Positions 39,150 to 52,700 of a DNA stretch of 64,000 nt are shown piece after piece. Where the stretch lies: positions 930,001 to 994,000 of the forward strand of contig OZ024940.1 of the NCBI GenBank assembly GCA_964017235.1. Direction: 5' to 3'. The position numbers and the translations under genes are program-made. This DNA comes from Sabellastarte sp. h YS-2021 (lineage: Eukaryota; Annelida; Polychaeta; Sabellida; Sabellidae). Below the pieces are notes generated by a model that saw only the letters and a list, made by a program, of their open reading frames with translations, made no database searches and was not told the DNA's origin. The first letter of the stretch is position 1, and each line of letters begins with the position of its first letter.

Positions 39150-40804
39150 ATATAACAGGGTAGGGTCTAAAGACCTTAAGTTGGCAGATATGAGCAGAAA
39201 CAGTATTTCCCATTGATTTTAAATGGGGAATTTGTCATACATGTGTAGATGCCTTACCATCAAGTACGCCAAATTTGGTCGTTCCGAGGGACACCAATTT
39301 TTTTCCACCAATGGATGGAGGGGTCCAGTCTGAGTCTATACAATATAACAGGGTAGGGTCTAAAGACCTTAAGTTGGCAGATATGAGCAGAAACAGTATT
39401 TCCCATTGATTTTAAATGGGGAATTTGTCATGCATACACACTAGTACAGTTGCCTTACCACCGAGTACGCCAAATTTGGACGTTCCGAGGGACACCAATT
39501 TTTTTCCACCAATAGATACAGGGGTCCAGTCTGAGTCTGTACAATATAACAGGGTAGGGTCTAAAGACCTTAATGTGGCAGATATGAGCAGAAACAGTAT
39601 TTCCCATTGATTTTAAATGGGGAATTTGTCATGCATACACACTAGTACAGTTGCCTTACCACCGAGTACGCCAAATTTGGACGTTCCGAGGGACACCAAT
39701 TTTTTTCCACCAATAGATAGAGGGGTCCAGTCTGAGTCTATACAATATAACAGGGTAGGGTCTAAAGACCTTAAATCGGCAGATATGAGCAGAAACAGTA
39801 TTTCCCATTGATTTTAAATGGGGAATTTGTCATACATGTGTAGATGCCTTACCATCGAGTACGCCAAATTTGGTCGTTCCGAGGGACACCAATTTTTTTC
39901 CACCAATGGATGGAGGGGTCCAGTCTGAGTCTATACAATATAACAGGGTAGGGTCTAAAGACCTTAAGTTGGCAGATATGAGCAGAAACAGTATTTCCCA
40001 TTGATTTTAAATGGGGAATTTGTCATGCATACACACTAGTACAGTTGCCTTACCACCGAGTACGCCAAATTTGGTCGTTCCGAGGGACACCAATTTTTTC
40101 CACCAATAGATAGAGGGGTCCAGTCTGAGTCTATACAATATAACAGGGTAGGGTCTAAAGACCTTAAATCGGCAGATATGAGCAGAAACAGTATTTCCCA
40201 TTGATTTTAAATGGGGAATTTGTCATGCATACACACTAGTACAGTTGCCTTACCACCGAGTACGCCAAATTTGGACGTTCCGAGGGACACCAATTTTTTT
40301 CCACCAATAGATAGAGGGGTCCAGTCTGAGTCTATACACTATAACAGGGTAGGGTCTAAAGACCTTAATGTGGCAGATATGAGCAGAAACAGTATTTCCC
40401 ATTGATTTTAAATGGGGAATTTGTCATGCATACACACTAGTACAGTTGCCTTACCACCGAGTACGCCAAATTTGGACGTTCCGAGGGACACCAATTTTTT
40501 TCCACCAATAGATAGAGGGGTCCAGTCTGAGTCTATACAATATAACAGGGTAGGGTCTAAAGATCTCAATGTGGCAGATATGACCAGAAACAGTATTTCC
40601 CATTGATTTTAAATGGGGAATTTGTCATACATGTGTAGATACCTTACCATCGAGTACGCCAAATTTGGTCGTTCCGAGGGACACCAATTTTTTCCACCAA
40701 TAGATAGAGGGGTCCAGTCTGAGTCTATACAATATAACAGGGTAGGGTCTAAAGACCTTAAATCGGCAGATATGAGCAGAAACAGTATTTCCCATTGATT
40801 TTAA
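39022..40804. repeat. Nine-monomer deletion form of the 2578-bp unit (1783 bp)
   Basis: m9, m10, m11, m16, m17, 200-bp m13, m14 (tacact), m15, then a 192-bp chimera at 40613. It is shorter than the 13-mer by 795 bp, exactly m3' + m4/m5 + m6b + one 192-bp unit. The final chimera has the agatacc head of m2' and the agatagagg/cttaaatcgg tail of the 192-bp chimera, which locates the deletion. Confidence 0.84.
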
Positions 40805-43382
40805 ATGGGGAATTTGTCATGCATACACACTAGTACAGTTGCCTTACCACCGAGTACGCCAAATTTGGACGTTCCGAGGGACACCAATTTTTTTCCACCA
40901 ATAGATAGAGGGGTCCAGTCTGAGTCTATACAATATAACAGGGTAGGGTCTAAAGACCTTAAGTTGGCAGATATGAGCAGAAACAGTATTTCCCATTGAT
41001 TTTAAATGGGGAATTTGTCATACATGTGTAGATGCCTTACCATCAAGTACGCCAAATTTGGTCGTTCCGAGGGACACCAATTTTTTTCCACCAATGGATG
41101 GAGGGGTCCAGTCTGAGTCTATACAATATAACAGGGTAGGGTCTAAAGACCTTAAGTTGGCAGATATGAGCAGAAACAGTATTTCCCATTGATTTTAAAT
41201 GGGGAATTTGTCATGCATACACACTAGTACAGTTGCCTTACCACCGAGTACGCCAAATTTGGACGTTCCGAGGGACACCAATTTTTTTCCACCAATAGAT
41301 ACAGGGGTCCAGTCTGAGTCTGTACAATATAACAGGGTAGGGTCTAAAGACCTTAATGTGGCAGATATGAGCAGAAACAGTATTTCCCATTGATTTTAAA
41401 TGGGGAATTTGTCATGCATACACACTAGTACAGTTGCCTTACCACCGAGTACGCCAAATTTGGACGTTCCGAGGGACACCAATTTTTTTCCACCAATAGA
41501 TAGAGGGGTCCAGTCTGAGTCTATACAATATAACAGGGTAGGGTCTAAAGACCTTAAATCGGCAGATATGAGCAGAAACAGTATTTCCCATTGATTTTAA
41601 ATGGGGAATTTGTCATACATGTGTAGATGCCTTACCATCGAGTACGCCAAATTTGGTCGTTCCGAGGGACACCAATTTTTTTCCACCAATGGATGGAGGG
41701 GTCCAGTCTGAGTCTATACAATATAACAGGGTAGGGTCTAAAGACCTTAAGTTGGCAGATATGAGCAGAAACAGTATTTCCCATTGATTTTAAATGGGGA
41801 ATTTGTCATGCATACACACTAGTACAGTTGCCTTACCACCGAGTACGCCAAATTTGGTCGTTCCGAGGGACACCAATTTTTTCCACCAATAGATAGAGGG
41901 GTCCAGTCTGAGTCTATACAATATAACAGGGTAGGGTCTAAAGACCTTAAATCGGCAGATATGAGCAGAAACAGTATTTCCCATTGATTTTAAATGGGGA
42001 ATTTGTCATGCATACACACTAGTACAGTTGCCTTACCACCGAGTACGCCAAATTTGGACGTTCCGAGGGACACCAATTTTTTTCCACCAATAGATAGAGG
42101 GGTCCAGTCTGAGTCTATACACTATAACAGGGTAGGGTCTAAAGACCTTAATGTGGCAGATATGAGCAGAAACAGTATTTCCCATTGATTTTAAATGGGG
42201 AATTTGTCATGCATACACACTAGTACAGTTGCCTTACCACCGAGTACGCCAAATTTGGACGTTCCGAGGGACACCAATTTTTTTCCACCAATAGATAGAG
42301 GGGTCCAGTCTGAGTCTATACAATATAACAGGGTAGGGTCTAAAGATCTCAATGTGGCAGATATGACCAGAAACAGTATTTCCCATTGATTTTAAATGGG
42401 GAATTTGTCATACATGTGTAGATACCTTACCATCGAGTACGCCAAATTTGGTCGTTCCGAGGGACACCAATTTTTTCCACCAATGGATGGAGGGGTCCAG
42501 TCTGAGTCTATACAATACAACAGGGTAGGGTCTAAAGACCTTAAGTTGGCAGATATGAGCAGAAACAGTATTTCCCATTGATTTTAAATGGGGAATTTGT
42601 CATGCATACACACTAGTACAGTTGCCTTACCACCGAGTACGCCAAATTTGGACGTTCGGAGGGACACCAATTTTTTTCCACCAATAGATAGAAGGGTCCA
42701 GTCTGAGTCTATACAATATAACAGGGTAGGATCTAAAGACCTTAAGTTGGCAGATATGAGCAGAAACAGTATTTCCCATTGATTTTAAATGGGGAATTTG
42801 TCATGCATACACACTAGTACAGTTGCCTTACCACCGAGTACACCAAATTTGGTCGTTCCGAGGGACACCAATTTTTTTCCACCAATAGATAGAGGGGTCC
42901 AGTCTGAGTCTGTACAATATAACAGGGTAGGGTCTAAAGACCTTAAGTTGGCAGATATGATCAGAAACAGTATTTCCCATTGATTTTAAATGGGGAATTT
43001 GTCATGTATACACACTAGTACAGTTGCCTTACCACCGAGTACTCCAAATTTGGTCGTTCCGAGGGACACCAATTTTTTTCCACCAATAGATAGAGGGGTC
43101 CAGTCTGAGTCTATACAATATAACAGGGTAGGGTCTAAAGACCTTAAATCGGCAGATATGAGCAGAAACTGTATTTCCCATTGATTTTAAATGGGGAATT
43201 TGTCATACATGTGTAGATGCCTTACCACCGAGTACGCCAAATTTGGTCGTTCCGAGGGACACCAATTTTTTCCACCAATAGATAGAGGGGTCCAGTCTGA
43301 GTCTATACAATATAACAGGGTAGGGTCTAAAGACCTTAAATCGGCAGATATGAGCAGAAACAGTATTTCCCATTGATTTTAA
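40805..43382. repeat. Thirteen-monomer HOR unit (2578 bp)
   Basis: Complete copy of the unit described at 36444, with gtacgcc (not gtatgcc) in m11. It follows the 1783-bp deletion form and leads into a truncated seven-mer. Confidence 0.84.
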
Positions 43383-44170
43383 ATGGGGAATTTGTCATGC
43401 ATACACACTAGTACAGTTGCCTTACCACCGAGTACGCCAAATTTGGACGTTCCGAGGGACACCAATTTTTTTCCACCAATAGATAGAGGGGTCCAGTCTG
43501 AGTCTATACACTATAACAGGGTAGGGTCTAAAGACCTTAATGTGGCAGATATGAGCAGAAACAGTATTTCCCATTGATTTTAAATGGGGAATTTGTCATG
43601 CATACACACTAGTACAGTTGCCTTACCACCGAGTACGCCAAATTTGGACGTTCCGAGGGACACCAATTTTTTTCCACCAATAGATAGAGGGGTCCAGTCT
43701 GAGTCTATACAATATAACAGGGTAGGGTCTAAAGATCTCAATGTGGCAGATATGACCAGAAACAGTATTTCCCATTGATTTTAAATGGGGAATTTGTCAT
43801 ACATGTGTAGATACCTTACCATCGAGTACGCCAAATTTGGTCGTTCCGAGGGACACCAATTTTTTTCCACCAATAGATAGAGGGGTCCAGTCTGAGTCTA
43901 TACAATATAACAGGGTAGGGTCTAAAGACCTTACATCGGCAGATATGAGCAGAAACAGTATTTCCCATTGATTTTAAATGGGGAATTTGTCATACATGTG
44001 TAGATGCCTTACCATCGAGTACGCCAAATTTGGTCGTTCCGAGGGACACCAATTTTTTTCCACCAATAGATAGAGGGGTCCAGTCTGAGTCTATACAATA
44101 TAACAGGGTAGGGTCTAAAGATCTTAATGTGGCAGATATGAGCAGAAACAGTATTTCCCATTGATTTTAA
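43383..44170. repeat. Junction block: truncated seven-mer fused to m8 (788 bp)
   Basis: m14 (tacact), m15, a 193-bp chimera at 43785 (agatacc head of m2', seven T, agatagagg, cttacatcgg tail of m7) and an m8 with gatctt. The fusion removes m3' to m6 and joins lineage A on the left to lineage B on the right, because gatctt-m8 follows m7a in the 10-mer. No second copy of this chimera is seen. Confidence 0.8.
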
Positions 44171-46748
44171 ATGGGGAATTTGTCATGCATACACACTAGT
44201 ACAGTTGCCTTACCACCGAGTACGCCAAATTTGGACGTTCCGAGGGACACCAATTTTTTTCCACCAATAGATAGAGGGGTCCAGTCTGAGTCTATACAAT
44301 ATAACAGGGTAGGGTCTAAAGACCTTAAGTTGGCAGATATGAGCAGAAACAGTATTTCCCATTGATTTTAAATGGGGAATTTGTCATACATGTGTAGATG
44401 CCTTACCATCAAGTACGCCAAATTTGGTCGTTCCGAGGGACACCAATTTTTTTCCACCAATGGATGGAGGGGTCCAGTCTGAGTCTATACAATATAACAG
44501 GGTAGGGTCTAAAGACCTTAAGTTGGCAGATATGAGCAGAAACAGTATTTCCCATTGATTTTAAATGGGGAATTTGTCATGCATACACACTAGTACAGTT
44601 GCCTTACCACCGAGTATGCCAAATTTGGACGTTCCGAGGGACACCAATTTTTTTCCACCAATAGATACAGGGGTCCAGTCTGAGTCTGTACAATATAACA
44701 GGGTAGGGTCTAAAGACCTTAATGTGGCAGATATGAGCAGAAACAGTATTTCCCATTGATTTTAAATGGGGAATTTGTCATGCATACACACTAGTACAGT
44801 TGCCTTACCACCGAGTACGCCAAATTTGGACGTTCCGAGGGACACCAATTTTTTTCCACCAATAGATAGAGGGGTCCAGTCTGAGTCTATACAATATAAC
44901 AGGGTAGGGTCTAAAGACCTTAAATCGGCAGATATGAGCAGAAACAGTATTTCCCATTGATTTTAAATGGGGAATTTGTCATACATGTGTAGATGCCTTA
45001 CCATCGAGTACGCCAAATTTGGTCGTTCCGAGGGACACCAATTTTTTTCCACCAATGGATGGAGGGGTCCAGTCTGAGTCTATACAATATAACAGGGTAG
45101 GGTCTAAAGACCTTAAGTTGGCAGATATGAGCAGAAACAGTATTTCCCATTGATTTTAAATGGGGAATTTGTCATGCATACACACTAGTACAGTTGCCTT
45201 ACCACCGAGTACGCCAAATTTGGTCGTTCCGAGGGACACCAATTTTTTCCACCAATAGATAGAGGGGTCCAGTCTGAGTCTATACAATATAACAGGGTAG
45301 GGTCTAAAGACCTTAAATCGGCAGATATGAGCAGAAACAGTATTTCCCATTGATTTTAAATGGGGAATTTGTCATGCATACACACTAGTACAGTTGCCTT
45401 ACCACCGAGTACGCCAAATTTGGACGTTCCGAGGGACACCAATTTTTTTCCACCAATAGATAGAGGGGTCCAGTCTGAGTCTATACACTATAACAGGGTA
45501 GGGTCTAAAGACCTTAATGTGGCAGATATGAGCAGAAACAGTATTTCCCATTGATTTTAAATGGGGAATTTGTCATGCATACACACTAGTACAGTTGCCT
45601 TACCACCGAGTACGCCAAATTTGGACGTTCCGAGGGACACCAATTTTTTTCCACCAATAGATAGAGGGGTCCAGTCTGAGTCTATACAATATAACAGGGT
45701 AGGGTCTAAAGATCTCAATGTGGCAGATATGACCAGAAACAGTATTTCCCATTGATTTTAAATGGGGAATTTGTCATACATGTGTAGATACCTTACCATC
45801 GAGTACGCCAAATTTGGTCGTTCCGAGGGACACCAATTTTTTCCACCAATGGATGGAGGGGTCCAGTCTGAGTCTATACAATACAACAGGGTAGGGTCTA
45901 AAGACCTTAAGTTGGCAGATATGAGCAGAAACAGTATTTCCCATTGATTTTAAATGGGGAATTTGTCATGCATACACACTAGTACAGTTGCCTTACCACC
46001 GAGTACGCCAAATTTGGACGTTCGGAGGGACACCAATTTTTTTCCACCAATAGATAGAAGGGTCCAGTCTGAGTCTATACAATATAACAGGGTAGGATCT
46101 AAAGACCTTAAGTTGGCAGATATGAGCAGAAACAGTATTTCCCATTGATTTTAAATGGGGAATTTGTCATGCATACACACTAGTACAGTTGCCTTACCAC
46201 CGAGTACACCAAATTTGGTCGTTCCGAGGGACACCAATTTTTTTCCACCAATAGATAGAGGGGTCCAGTCTGAGTCTGTACAATATAACAGGGTAGGGTC
46301 TAAAGACCTTAAGTTGGCAGATATGATCAGAAACAGTATTTCCCATTGATTTTAAATGGGGAATTTGTCATGTATACACACTAGTACAGTTGCCTTACCA
46401 CCGAGTACTCCAAATTTGGTCGTTCCGAGGGACACCAATTTTTTTCCACCAATAGATAGAGGGGTCCAGTCTGAGTCTATACAATATAACAGGGTAGGGT
46501 CTAAAGACCTTAAATCGGCAGATATGAGCAGAAACTGTATTTCCCATTGATTTTAAATGGGGAATTTGTCATACATGTGTAGATGCCTTACCACCGAGTA
46601 CGCCAAATTTGGTCGTTCCGAGGGACACCAATTTTTTCCACCAATAGATAGAGGGGTCCAGTCTGAGTCTATACAATATAACAGGGTAGGGTCTAAAGAC
46701 CTTAAATCGGCAGATATGAGCAGAAACAGTATTTCCCATTGATTTTAA
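44171..46748. repeat. Thirteen-monomer HOR unit (2578 bp)
   Basis: Complete copy with gtatgcc in m11 (44565), directly followed by another 2578-bp copy at 46749-49326, so two 13-mers stand in true tandem here. The second one is already inside the 10.86-kb duplication. Confidence 0.84.
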
Positions 46749-49700
46749 ATGGGGAATTTGTCATGCATACACACTAGTACAGTTGCCTTACCACCGAGTA
46801 CGCCAAATTTGGACGTTCCGAGGGACACCAATTTTTTTCCACCAATAGATAGAGGGGTCCAGTCTGAGTCTATACAATATAACAGGGTAGGGTCTAAAGA
46901 CCTTAAGTTGGCAGATATGAGCAGAAACAGTATTTCCCATTGATTTTAAATGGGGAATTTGTCATACATGTGTAGATGCCTTACCATCAAGTACGCCAAA
47001 TTTGGTCGTTCCGAGGGACACCAATTTTTTTCCACCAATGGATGGAGGGGTCCAGTCTGAGTCTATACAATATAACAGGGTAGGGTCTAAAGACCTTAAG
47101 TTGGCAGATATGAGCAGAAACAGTATTTCCCATTGATTTTAAATGGGGAATTTGTCATGCATACACACTAGTACAGTTGCCTTACCACCGAGTACGCCAA
47201 ATTTGGACGTTCCGAGGGACACCAATTTTTTTCCACCAATAGATACAGGGGTCCAGTCTGAGTCTGTACAATATAACAGGGTAGGGTCTAAAGACCTTAA
47301 TGTGGCAGATATGAGCAGAAACAGTATTTCCCATTGATTTTAAATGGGGAATTTGTCATGCATACACACTAGTACAGTTGCCTTACCACCGAGTACGCCA
47401 AATTTGGACGTTCCGAGGGACACCAATTTTTTTCCACCAATAGATAGAGGGGTCCAGTCTGAGTCTATACAATATAACAGGGTAGGGTCTAAAGACCTTA
47501 AATCGGCAGATATGAGCAGAAACAGTATTTCCCATTGATTTTAAATGGGGAATTTGTCATACATGTGTAGATGCCTTACCATCGAGTACGCCAAATTTGG
47601 TCGTTCCGAGGGACACCAATTTTTTTCCACCAATGGATGGAGGGGTCCAGTCTGAGTCTATACAATATAACAGGGTAGGGTCTAAAGACCTTAAGTTGGC
47701 AGATATGAGCAGAAACAGTATTTCCCATTGATTTTAAATGGGGAATTTGTCATGCATACACACTAGTACAGTTGCCTTACCACCGAGTACGCCAAATTTG
47801 GTCGTTCCGAGGGACACCAATTTTTTCCACCAATAGATAGAGGGGTCCAGTCTGAGTCTATACAATATAACAGGGTAGGGTCTAAAGACCTTAAATCGGC
47901 AGATATGAGCAGAAACAGTATTTCCCATTGATTTTAAATGGGGAATTTGTCATGCATACACACTAGTACAGTTGCCTTACCACCGAGTACGCCAAATTTG
48001 GACGTTCCGAGGGACACCAATTTTTTTCCACCAATAGATAGAGGGGTCCAGTCTGAGTCTATACACTATAACAGGGTAGGGTCTAAAGACCTTAATGTGG
48101 CAGATATGAGCAGAAACAGTATTTCCCATTGATTTTAAATGGGGAATTTGTCATGCATACACACTAGTACAGTTGCCTTACCACCGAGTACGCCAAATTT
48201 GGACGTTCCGAGGGACACCAATTTTTTTCCACCAATAGATAGAGGGGTCCAGTCTGAGTCTATACAATATAACAGGGTAGGGTCTAAAGATCTCAATGTG
48301 GCAGATATGACCAGAAACAGTATTTCCCATTGATTTTAAATGGGGAATTTGTCATACATGTGTAGATACCTTACCATCGAGTACGCCAAATTTGGTCGTT
48401 CCGAGGGACACCAATTTTTTCCACCAATGGATGGAGGGGTCCAGTCTGAGTCTATACAATACAACAGGGTAGGGTCTAAAGACCTTAAGTTGGCAGATAT
48501 GAGCAGAAACAGTATTTCCCATTGATTTTAAATGGGGAATTTGTCATGCATACACACTAGTACAGTTGCCTTACCACCGAGTACGCCAAATTTGGACGTT
48601 CGGAGGGACACCAATTTTTTTCCACCAATAGATAGAAGGGTCCAGTCTGAGTCTATACAATATAACAGGGTAGGATCTAAAGACCTTAAGTTGGCAGATA
48701 TGAGCAGAAACAGTATTTCCCATTGATTTTAAATGGGGAATTTGTCATGCATACACACTAGTACAGTTGCCTTACCACCGAGTACACCAAATTTGGTCGT
48801 TCCGAGGGACACCAATTTTTTTCCACCAATAGATAGAGGGGTCCAGTCTGAGTCTGTACAATATAACAGGGTAGGGTCTAAAGACCTTAAGTTGGCAGAT
48901 ATGATCAGAAACAGTATTTCCCATTGATTTTAAATGGGGAATTTGTCATGTATACACACTAGTACAGTTGCCTTACCACCGAGTACTCCAAATTTGGTCG
49001 TTCCGAGGGACACCAATTTTTTTCCACCAATAGATAGAGGGGTCCAGTCTGAGTCTATACAATATAACAGGGTAGGGTCTAAAGACCTTAAATCGGCAGA
49101 TATGAGCAGAAACTGTATTTCCCATTGATTTTAAATGGGGAATTTGTCATACATGTGTAGATGCCTTACCACCGAGTACGCCAAATTTGGTCGTTCCGAG
49201 GGACACCAATTTTTTCCACCAATAGATAGAGGGGTCCAGTCTGAGTCTATACAATATAACAGGGTAGGGTCTAAAGACCTTAAATCGGCAGATATGAGCA
49301 GAAACAGTATTTCCCATTGATTTTAAATGGGGAATTTGTCATGCATACACACTAGTACAGTTGCCTTACCACCGAGTACGCCAAATTTGGACGTTCCGAG
49401 GGACACCAATTTTTTTCCACCAATAGATAGAGGGGTCCAGTCTGAGTCTATACACTATAACAGGGTAGGGTCTAAAGACCTTAATGTGGCAGATATGAGC
49501 AGAAACAGTATTTCCCATTGATTTTAAATGGGGAATTTGTCATGCATACACACTAGTACAGTTGCCTTACCACCGAGTACGCCAAATTTGGACGTTCCGA
49601 GGGACACCAATTTTTTTCCACCAATAGATAGAGGGGTCCAGTCTGAGTCTATACAATATAACAGGGTAGGGTCTAAAGATCTCAATGTGGCAGATATGAC

Positions 49701-52700
49701 CAGAAACAGTATTTCCCATTGATTTTAAATGGGGAATTTGTCATACATGTGTAGATACCTTACCATCGAGTACGCCAAATTTGGTCGTTCCGAGGGACAC
49801 CAATTTTTTCCACCAATGGATGGAGGGGTCCAGTCTGAGTCTATACAATACAACAGGGTAGGGTCTAAAGACCTTAAGTTGGCAGATATGAGCAGAAACA
49901 GTATTTCCCATTGATTTTAAATGGGGAATTTGTCATGCATACACACTAGTACAGTTGCCTTACCACCGAGTACGCCAAATTTGGACGTTCGGAGGGACAC
50001 CAATTTTTTTCCACCAATAGATAGAAGGGTCCAGTCTGAGTCTATACAATATAACAGGGTAGGATCTAAAGACCTTAAGTTGGCAGATATGAGCAGAAAC
50101 AGTATTTCCCATTGATTTTAAATGGGGAATTTGTCATGCATACACACTAGTACAGTTGCCTTACCACCGAGTACACCAAATTTGGTCGTTCCGAGGGACA
50201 CCAATTTTTTTCCACCAATAGATAGAGGGGTCCAGTCTGAGTCTGTACAATATAACAGGGTAGGGTCTAAAGACCTTAAGTTGGCAGATATGATCAGAAA
50301 CAGTATTTCCCATTGATTTTAAATGGGGAATTTGTCATGTATACACACTAGTACAGTTGCCTTACCACCGAGTACGCCAAATTTGGACGTTCCGAGGGAC
50401 ACCAATTTTTTTCCACCAATAGATACAGGGGTCCAGTCTGAGTCTATACAATATAACAGGGTAGGGTCTAAAGACCTTAATGTGGCAGATATGAGCAGAA
50501 ACAGTATTTCCCATTGATTTTAAATGGGGAATTTGTCATGCATACACACTAGTACAGTTGCCTTACCACCGAGTACGCCAAATTTGGACGTTCCGAGGGA
50601 CACCAATTTTTTTCCACCAATAGATAGAGGGGTCCAGTCTGAGTCTATACAATATAACAGGGTAGGGTCTAAAGACCTTAAATCGGCAGATATGAGCAGA
50701 AACAGTATTTCCCATTGATTTTAAATGGGGAATTTGTCATACATGTGTAGATGCCTTACCATCGAGTACGCCAAATTTGGTCGTTCCTAGGGACACCAAT
50801 TTTTTTCCACCAATGGATGGAGGGGTCCAGTCTGAGTCTATACAATATAACAGGGTAGGGTCTAAAGACCTTAAGTTGGCAGATATGAGCAGAAACAGTA
50901 TTTCCCATTGATTTTAAATGGGGAATTTGTCATGCATACACACTAGTACAGTTGCCTTACCACCGAGTACGCCAAATTTGGTCGTTCCGAGGGACACCAA
51001 TTTTTTTCCACCAATAGATAGAGGGGTCCAGTCTGAGTCTATACAATATAACAGGGTAGGGTCTAAAGACCTTAAATCGGCAGATATGAGCAGAAACAGT
51101 ATTTCCCATTGATTTTAAATGGGGAATTTGTCATGCATACAAACTAGTACAGTTGCCTTACCACCGAGTACGCCAAATTTGGACGTTCCGAGGGACACCA
51201 ATTTTTTTCCACCAATAGATAGAGGGGTCCAGTCTGAGTCTATACAATATAACAGGGTAGGGTCTAAAGACCTTAATGTGGCAGATATGAGCAGAAACAG
51301 TATTTCCCATTGATTTTAAATGGGGAATTTGTCATGCATACACACTAGTACAGTTGCCTTACCACCGAGTACGCCAAATTTGGACGTTCCGAGGGACACC
51401 AATTTTTTTCCACCAATAGATAGAGGGGTCCAGTCTGAGTCTATACAATATAACAGGGTAGGGTCTAAAGATCTCAATGTGGCAGATATGACCAGAAACA
51501 GTATTTCCCATTGATTTTAAATGGGGAATTTGTCATACATGTGTAGATACCTTACCATCGAGTACGCCAAATTTGGTCGTTCCGAGGGACACCAATTTTT
51601 TCCACCAATGGATGGAGGGGTCCAGTCTGAGTCTATACAATACAACAGGGTAGGGTCTAAAGACCTTAAGTTGGCAGATATGAGCAGAAACAGTATTTCC
51701 CATTGATTTTAAATGGGGAATTTGTCATGCATACACACTAGTACAGTTGCCTTACCACCGAGTACGCCAAATTTGGACGTTCGGAGGGACACCAATTTTT
51801 TTCCACCAATAGATAGAAGGGTCCAGTCTGAGTCTATACAATATAACAGGGTAGGATCTAAAGACCTTAAGTTGGCAGATATGAGCAGAAACAGTATTTC
51901 CCATTGATTTTAAATGGGGAATTTGTCATGCATACACACTAGTACAGTTGCCTTACCACCGAGTACACCAAATTTGGACGTTCCGAGGGACACCAATTTT
52001 TTTCCACCAATAGATAGAGGGGTCCAGTCTGAGTCTATACAATATAACAGGGTAGGGTTTAAAGACCTTAAATCGGCAGATATGAGCAGAAACAGTATTT
52101 CCCATTGATTTTAAATGGGGAATTTGTCATACATGTGTAGATGCCTTACCACCGAGTACGCCAAATTTGGTCGTTCCGAGGGACACCAATTTTTTTCCAC
52201 CAATAGATAGAGGGGTCCAGTCTGAGTCTGTACAATATAACAGGGTAGGGTCTAAAGACCTTAAGTTGGCAGATATGATCAGAAACAGTATTTCCCATTG
52301 ATTTTAAATGGGGCATTTGTCATGTATACACACTAGTACAGTTGCCTTACCACCGAGTACTCCAAATTTGGTCGTTCCGAGGGACACCAATTTTTTTCCA
52401 CCAATAGATAGAGGGGTCCAGTCTGAGTCTATACAATATAACAGGGTAGGGTCTAAAGACCTTAAATCGGCAGATATGAGCAGAAACTGTATTTCCCATT
52501 GATTTTAAATGGGGAATTTGTCATACATGTGTAGATGCCTTACCACCCAGTACGCCAAATTTGGTCGTTCCGAGGGACACCAATTTTTTTCCACCAATAG
52601 ATAGAGGGGTCCAGTCTGAGTCTACACAATATAACAGGGTAGCGTCTAAAGACCTTACATCGGCAGATATGAGCAGAAACAGTATTTCCCATTGATTTTA

